Positions 27,047 to 31,122 of a stretch of DNA of 31,122 nucleotides are shown one piece after another. The notes beneath the pieces are model-generated. The model was not told where the DNA came from, ran no database searches, and saw only the letters and a program-made list of their open reading frames with translations. Location of the stretch: the IMG/VR virus record IMGVR_UViG_3300027906_000083, positions 1-31,122 of that record; one strand, given 5' to 3'. Numbering within the stretch: the stretch's first letter is position 1; each line of letters opens with the position of its first letter. Made by a program: the position numbers and the translations under genes. Origin of the DNA: a virus.

Positions 27047-28264
27047 ATGTTCGATTTTAAAAATATTAACAGTTTTCAGGTAGAAACGTCAAGCTATTGT
27101 AATCTAGCTTGTCCTTTATGCCCTAGACATATAATGGGAACCAGTGTATTAACGCCTGGGCTACGCCAAAGGCACATACGATCTCCACAATGGATTAAGT
27201 TTTTAGAGAATATGGATAGCGTTGTTACTGAAAATAATCCATGTAATATGGTATTTTGTGGATGTCATGGCGATCCTTGTATGACACCCGACTGGGAAGA
27301 TATTATAATTGAAACAGCAAAGCGTCCTTATATTATTGATGTAGAAACAAATGGTAGCATACAGTCAGCTGAAAGTTGGGCTAGAGTAGGCAAGGCTATG
27401 GCAGAGGGTGAAAAAAAGTACCCTGGAATGGAAAAAGTTATAACATTTAGTATTGATGGTCTAGAGGACACTAACAAATTATATAGAATTGGTGTTAAAC
27501 ACGATAAAGTGATGGCCAATGCTAAAGCCTATATAGATGCCGGCGGTAAAGCTCGTTGGAAATATATAGTATTCAAGCACAACGAACATCAAGTAGAAGA
27601 AGCTAGACAGTTAGCAAAAGATATGGGCTTTTGGGAATTTGATAAACACGTTTCTACTAGGAATTTTGAATACAATCATGCTGAACTTGAAAAGAAAAAT
27701 AAAGAAGCATTAGCCCATTTACCTAAAGACGAAGTAATAGGCGAACGTATTAAAGTAGAAGATATGTCAGATACAATAAAAGAACTATTACCTAGCATTG
27801 AAGTTGAAACAGATATTAAGAAAGTAGCAAAGATTAGAAAAGGAATAGAGCAACAAGAGTCAGATACTAAAACAGAATTAAACATAACTGAAGAAGGAGC
27901 AAAGATTTACAAAGAAGTTGTTGAATCGTCTGACTTATCAACTATAAGTTGTGACTTTAAAGAAGATAGAATGATGTATATTGATGCTGAATTCTTACTA
28001 TGGCCTTGTAACCATATCGCGGCCACTAAACAAGAAGATATGACACACTTTAATAAACTTGTAAAAGAATACGGCGAAGGTTGGAATAGTTTACAAGAGC
28101 ATACTCCAGAAGAAATATTTAATCACGAATACTTTCAAAAAGTATTACCTATGACTTGGAAAGATCCTAATCACAAACTTTGTACTTACGAATGTCAAGA
28201 AATGTGTGGTGGAGGAGTTAGTCAAAAAGCCTGGCAGGCAAGTACTAATAGAGAAGAAATTTAG
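27047..28264 (+). CDS. Radical SAM / SPASM-type enzyme
   Basis: A 405-residue protein and the only plus-strand gene in the window. YCNLACPLCPRH (residues 17-28) holds the CxxxCxxC motif (C18, C22, C25) that binds the radical-SAM [4Fe-4S] cluster. CGCHGDPCM near 71-79 lies where radical SAM enzymes have the glycine-rich GGEP loop. The C-terminus has a SPASM-like set of cysteines: ISCDF and LLWPCNH near 303-325, and CTYECQEMCGGG near 383-394. SPASM proteins often modify peptides or proteins, or activate partners. A lysine/glutamate-rich helical insertion separates the halves (about 215-290). It sits between gp25 and the PAAR gene and is transcribed against both, so it probably has its own promoter (27005-27012). 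The substrate is unknown; a tail protein is an attractive guess only. Confidence 0.85.
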   Translation: MFDFKNINSFQVETSSYCNLACPLCPRHIMGTSVLTPGLRQRHIRSPQWIKFLENMDSVVTENNPCNMVFCGCHGDPCMTPDWEDIIIETAKRPYIIDVETNGSIQSAESWARVGKAMAEGEKKYPGMEKVITFSIDGLEDTNKLYRIGVKHDKVMANAKAYIDAGGKARWKYIVFKHNEHQVEEARQLAKDMGFWEFDKHVSTRNFEYNHAELEKKNKEALAHLPKDEVIGERIKVEDMSDTIKELLPSIEVETDIKKVAKIRKGIEQQESDTKTELNITEEGAKIYKEVVESSDLSTISCDFKEDRMMYIDAEFLLWPCNHIAATKQEDMTHFNKLVKEYGEGWNSLQEHTPEEIFNHEYFQKVLPMTWKDPNHKLCTYECQEMCGGGVSQKAWQASTNREEI

Positions 28265-28265
28265 T

Positions 28266-28283
28266 TGTGGCAAAAATGCCACA
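28266..28283. terminator. Hairpin between convergent genes
   Basis: Perfect seven-base stem TGTGGCA / TGCCACA with an AAAA loop. It fills the 21-base gap between the stop of the radical SAM gene and the stop of the PAAR-like gene, which converge. It is the best GC-containing stem in the region. No T-run follows on either side, so it may act as a two-way terminator or mRNA-end stabiliser. Confidence 0.5.
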
Positions 28284-28285
28284 GA

Positions 28286-28597
28286 TTATTCATTAGCAAA
28301 TACTGTGGTTTGTGTTACAGCTTCAACTTTAGCATCACAAGAATAAACATCTCCAACTCTTGCTACAGCTTTATCATTAGCAAAAACATTTGAACTAGCA
28401 CTTACTATAGCTGTTGAATATACCGGTGGACAATGTGTATGTGCTTCGTTTAAGTCGTCAAGTCTGTGTATACCATGATCAACAACAAATACATCTGAAC
28501 TTCCTGATTCTGTTAGAATAGTACCAGGCGCTACACAAACAGCATGGACTGTATTAACTGTATCTCCTGATCCTTTTGTTCTTGCTATTAATGGCAT
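28286..28597 (-). CDS. PAAR-like tail spike tip protein
   Basis: A 103-residue protein of the size and pattern of PAAR-repeat proteins, which fold into a small metal-bound cone that sharpens the spike under a gp5/VgrG needle (T4 gp5.4). The motif VARVGD is at residues 78-83. Candidate metal ligands are His41, His44, His53, His55, Cys56 and Cys87. The sequence is Val/Ala/Ser/Thr-rich, with strands such as VFVVDHGIHRL. Its ATG overlaps the stop of the hydrolase gene (TAATG) with a GAGG ribosome binding site inside that gene. Lying two genes after the gp5-like hub strongly supports the assignment. Confidence 0.8.
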   Translation of the reverse strand: MPLIARTKGSGDTVNTVHAVCVAPGTILTESGSSDVFVVDHGIHRLDDLNEAHTHCPPVYSTAIVSASSNVFANDKAVARVGDVYSCDAKVEAVTQTTVFANE

Positions 28598-29442
28598 TAT
28601 CTTGTATCCTCAAATCCACCGCCTTTTGAAGCGTCAGTTTCTATAAACAAAGGAGAATCTACATCACTAGGCAATGCCCAATTTCTTTTAATAGAAGTAA
28701 TCTTACCAGTACTAAAACTTTTAATACATAAGTTGTTTCCTTGATTACCTCCTAAGACGTTTACTCTTCTTGTTTTTTTATTATAACCTCTAAAGAAACC
28801 TATGTGTCCAGAACCCCCGCCGTAACTAAAAATAATAATATCGTTTTTCCTAACATTGTTCCAGTTACCAACACCTATTTCAACACCATAGCCTTTCCAT
28901 GCTTGACTACTAGCTGATCTCATTGAGGCTATGCCGGCTTGGTCTAATGCCCAACTAACGTAGGCCGCACACCATGGATAGCTTCCTGTAGGATTTAATC
29001 TTGTCCAAGCAACACACTTGTCAATGTGAGGTCCTCTGTTTGACGGACTTTCTGCCCACCCGCCTCCTTTAGCTTGACCTAAGTGTCCCATAAGCACACC
29101 TTCTAAATCTCCCCAAGCACCTGTTGATGTTGCTACTTTTTTATCAGCACTACCATCACCCCATTCTGCTTTGTCATTTGATCTTGGTGCTTCAGGATCT
29201 GATGGTGTAATTGATTCAGGTATATGATTAAATTGAGGAACGTCACCGTTACCAGTAACACCTTCCTCTCCGCCTGTGTAATCTGATTGTGTATATGTTA
29301 CACTCTTTGATGAAATATAACTAGTTTCACCTGTGCTTATTGGTCTATAATCTTCGTTAGGAGGAGTAATATAATAAGTTTCAAATTCTGAATATGTTCC
29401 TTCGTCTTTTTTCCAATTACTTGTTGGTACTAAAACTGCCAT
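28597..29442 (-). CDS. Tail-associated CHAP/NlpC-like peptidoglycan hydrolase
   Basis: A 281-residue protein. Residues 1-105 are a polar, low-complexity, Ser/Thr/Asp-rich region without cysteine, perhaps an attachment arm. The C-terminal domain (about 112-258) has a cysteine-peptidase/amidase pattern: YPWCAAYVSWALDQAG with presumed nucleophile Cys158, KNDIIIFSYGGGSGHIGFF with His213, and VLGGNQGNN with Asn233. This matches the TIGR02594/CHAP type that cuts peptidoglycan peptides. It lies between a gp5-like hub that has no lysozyme domain and the PAAR tip, so it probably supplies the local cell-wall digestion that T4 gp5 does itself. Start and upstream stop overlap as TAATG, with AGGAG seven bases upstream. 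Confidence 0.8.
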   Translation of the reverse strand: MAVLVPTSNWKKDEGTYSEFETYYITPPNEDYRPISTGETSYISSKSVTYTQSDYTGGEEGVTGNGDVPQFNHIPESITPSDPEAPRSNDKAEWGDGSADKKVATSTGAWGDLEGVLMGHLGQAKGGGWAESPSNRGPHIDKCVAWTRLNPTGSYPWCAAYVSWALDQAGIASMRSASSQAWKGYGVEIGVGNWNNVRKNDIIIFSYGGGSGHIGFFRGYNKKTRRVNVLGGNQGNNLCIKSFSTGKITSIKRNWALPSDVDSPLFIETDASKGGGFEDTR

Positions 29443-31007
29443 TATTGTGCTCCTGATGTCAAGTTACCTTGAGTATATTGTAAGTTACCATTATTATCTA
29501 CAAAGACACTTTGTTGTTCTGTTCCTGCTGTTGTTTTGTCAACTGTAAATGCTATAGGATCTAAATCTTCGTGTTGATCCCATGGTTCGTGTTGAGGTAC
29601 TCTTGCTGTAGGTAATGCTGTATCGGCCGCTAATGGTATATCAGCTTGGTGTACTGCTGGTGGATTACTTGCTGAGTTAAGGTGTATTTGTGTAGCTTTG
29701 GTTAAAATATTTCCACCGTCTGCTTCTAAACTAATATCTGCTGTTCCGTGTATCGACGTAACACCTTTACTAACAATATTAGTAGTTCCTTGTGCTACCA
29801 TTGTTTGATTTGTTTCAGCATAATTGGCAAAGAATGTTCCGCTGTTCATTGTTGTACTTTGCCCAGCATTTGTTTTTAATGTTGTACCTGCTGTTAAGTT
29901 TGTAGACATAGCCGACTGAGCAACAATTTTTCCACCTGCTCCTATGTTAACTGTTCCGCCAACACTTAGGTTAAAGTTTCTATCTGCTGTTAAGTTAAAG
30001 TCACCATGTGTATGTAAACTTATTGAGTCGCCAGCAAAGATATCTATCTTACCTGACTTTGTCATTTCAATCCAAGAAGTACCTGCCTGGTTAGCAATAT
30101 AAATTAAATCCTTTTCGTCATTAATTAATACTTGAGCACCTTTACCCGAACGTAATCTTATTAAATTATTTTCACCACCTAGTTCACCGTCGTCCATTGT
30201 AAGAGAATGTCCAGGCTTTCTAGATAAAATATCTAATTCACTAGCACTCAACCCGTATGGCTGTTTCTGCCATTTTTCTAATAATTCTGAATCGTCAGCT
30301 GGATCAGGAACAGGTCTTCCTTTTGTTGACATACCAACAATTCCTTTTGGAGCCTGTCTAGCAGAACTAGAACTTGTTGTTCCTCTAATTGTATCAAACA
30401 ATAATCCTTGAGCATAAAGTATCCTAGTCATTAAATTATCAAAAGCATACTTAACTTTAGACAAAGCACCCATAGTTGGAGAACTAATAGATTTAAAATT
30501 CTTTTCTAGTACAGGAAATTCTATACCAGTATTGTACCATTCTTCTTTATCCGATTCTGTGAAAGCTATTTCTTCTTTATTCATAGCAACACCACGTCCG
30601 GTTGTTGTAACGTTAACAAATGGTTTAGGTATAAAAGCAATTATGTAACCTTGAGATCTGTTACCACTAGCAAATGTAACTAAACAGTTTGTTCCAATAT
30701 CTGGTTCAGATATTGTCATGCCATAACTAGAACCAGCATCATGTTCTTCTTTAGATCTTCCTGAAGTTCCTGAACGATATGATGTAACACCATAGTGAGG
30801 TAAAGCAATAGTAACATCAATCCAAGTACTTGGATCATTTCTATTAATAGCATTACCTTGATCTAATAAAGCGACCGCCACTCTGTTATTTTTTGATGGG
30901 TCACCAACTGCCATAACTTCAGCAATATATGGACCAGCTGGTAGTTCACCTGCTCTATAGGCACCGCCGGCTTGTTGGGGATCTGTTTTAAAAACGTATC
31001 TTGCCAT
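29442..31007 (-). CDS. 5: Baseplate central hub/spike protein, gp5-like without lysozyme
   Basis: A 521-residue protein that would form the central spike below the tail tube. The N-terminal 140 residues look like the gp5/VgrG OB-fold (AGELPAGPYIAEVMAVGD, then NNRVAVALLDQG and PDIGTNCLVTFASGN). A linker follows, then KPGHSLTMDDGELG and LIRLRSGKGAQVLINDEK (about 265-298). From about 300 to 450 there are repeated short strands (KIDIFAGDSISLHTHGDF, NLSVGGTVNIGAGGK, TNLTAGTTLKTNAGQ) typical of the gp5/VgrG triple beta-helix needle. No lysozyme domain lies between the two parts. The start overlaps the previous stop as TAATG, with GGAGG 12 bases upstream. The hydrolase and PAAR genes follow. Confidence 0.85.
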   Translation of the reverse strand: MARYVFKTDPQQAGGAYRAGELPAGPYIAEVMAVGDPSKNNRVAVALLDQGNAINRNDPSTWIDVTIALPHYGVTSYRSGTSGRSKEEHDAGSSYGMTISEPDIGTNCLVTFASGNRSQGYIIAFIPKPFVNVTTTGRGVAMNKEEIAFTESDKEEWYNTGIEFPVLEKNFKSISSPTMGALSKVKYAFDNLMTRILYAQGLLFDTIRGTTSSSSARQAPKGIVGMSTKGRPVPDPADDSELLEKWQKQPYGLSASELDILSRKPGHSLTMDDGELGGENNLIRLRSGKGAQVLINDEKDLIYIANQAGTSWIEMTKSGKIDIFAGDSISLHTHGDFNLTADRNFNLSVGGTVNIGAGGKIVAQSAMSTNLTAGTTLKTNAGQSTTMNSGTFFANYAETNQTMVAQGTTNIVSKGVTSIHGTADISLEADGGNILTKATQIHLNSASNPPAVHQADIPLAADTALPTARVPQHEPWDQHEDLDPIAFTVDKTTAGTEQQSVFVDNNGNLQYTQGNLTSGAQ

Positions 31008-31122
31008 TAGTAAGGAAATCCTCCATTATCTCGATAACCAGTTGAACTAGATTTTTGTGAATCTTTTTTCACTGAATGATCAACTACAAAAGTTGATTGC
31101 CCAGGAACTGTAGTTATTGCCT
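31007..31122 (-). CDS. C-terminal fragment of an upstream structural gene
   Basis: The last 37 codons of a minus-strand gene entering from the right edge. It reads AITTVPGQSTFVVDHSVKKD at its visible start and ends SSSTGYRDNGGFPY, with TAA overlapping the hub gene start as TAATG. The Gly-Gly near the end is encoded by the GGAGGA that serves as ribosome binding site for the hub gene. The fragment is too short to identify. By position it should be another tail or baseplate component. Confidence 0.6.
   Translation of the reverse strand, partial: AITTVPGQSTFVVDHSVKKDSQKSSSTGYRDNGGFPY

Noticed and set aside
29442-31007. Lysozyme domain in the gp5-like hub
   Set aside because: No lysozyme-like catalytic motif is visible between the OB-fold part and the beta-helix part, and the length leaves little room for one.
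1-31122. tRNA genes, CRISPR arrays, insertion sequences, integrase or attachment sites
   Set aside because: I found no regularly spaced direct repeats, cloverleaf-like sequences, transposase or integrase motifs. Nearly all of the window is coding, with no gene-free stretch over 100 bases.

Overview
The window looks like part of the genome of a tailed, contractile-tail (T4-like myovirus) phage of a marine bacterium. Three T4-type baseplate proteins are recognisable: a gp5-like hub/spike, gp25 and gp6. The DNA is strongly AT-rich, genes are packed with 1 to 11 base overlaps, and copies of a T4/cyanophage-type late promoter motif (NATAAATA) are present. The low GC and the character of the structural and glycosyltransferase-like genes suggest a pelagic host such as SAR11 (Pelagibacter) or a picocyanobacterium. 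The host is inference; no host gene, tRNA, integrase or CRISPR was seen.

Right part (about 26.5-31.1 kb): an end-truncated gene, a gp5-like baseplate hub with a beta-helical needle, a separate CHAP/NlpC-type peptidoglycan hydrolase and a small PAAR-like spike-tip protein form a tightly coupled minus-strand operon. Each stop overlaps the next start as TAATG. A radical SAM/SPASM-type enzyme, the only plus-strand gene in the window, lies between this operon and gp25. A palindromic late-promoter element sits between it and gp25.

Middle (about 6.8-27.0 kb, minus strand): gp25, gp6 (about 1180 aa, much longer than T4 gp6), a giant 4340-aa structural protein, a 222-aa protein probably of the virion, a 490-aa tail-fibre-like protein and a 310-aa fibre-like protein. 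The giant protein carries a seven-repeat FG-GAP-like beta-propeller, two chitin-binding-like modules and many repeated beta-sandwich modules.

Left part (1 to 6.75 kb, minus strand): an accessory operon behind a perfect-consensus sigma-70-type promoter (TTGACA, 17 bp, TATAAT) that overlaps a terminator-like hairpin. It encodes a small protein of unknown function, two paralogous GT8-like proteins, a 189-aa unknown, a third glycosyltransferase-like protein, a Rossmann-like GNG protein resembling DUF115/sialyltransferase folds, a ferredoxin-NADP reductase, a short glycerophosphodiesterase-like protein, two small membrane proteins, and two paralogous SGQLR-motif proteins (one cut by the window edge). 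Most neighbours overlap by ATGA. The natural reading is a host- or virion-glycan modification module plus redox functions, expressed by host RNA polymerase separately from the late structural genes.
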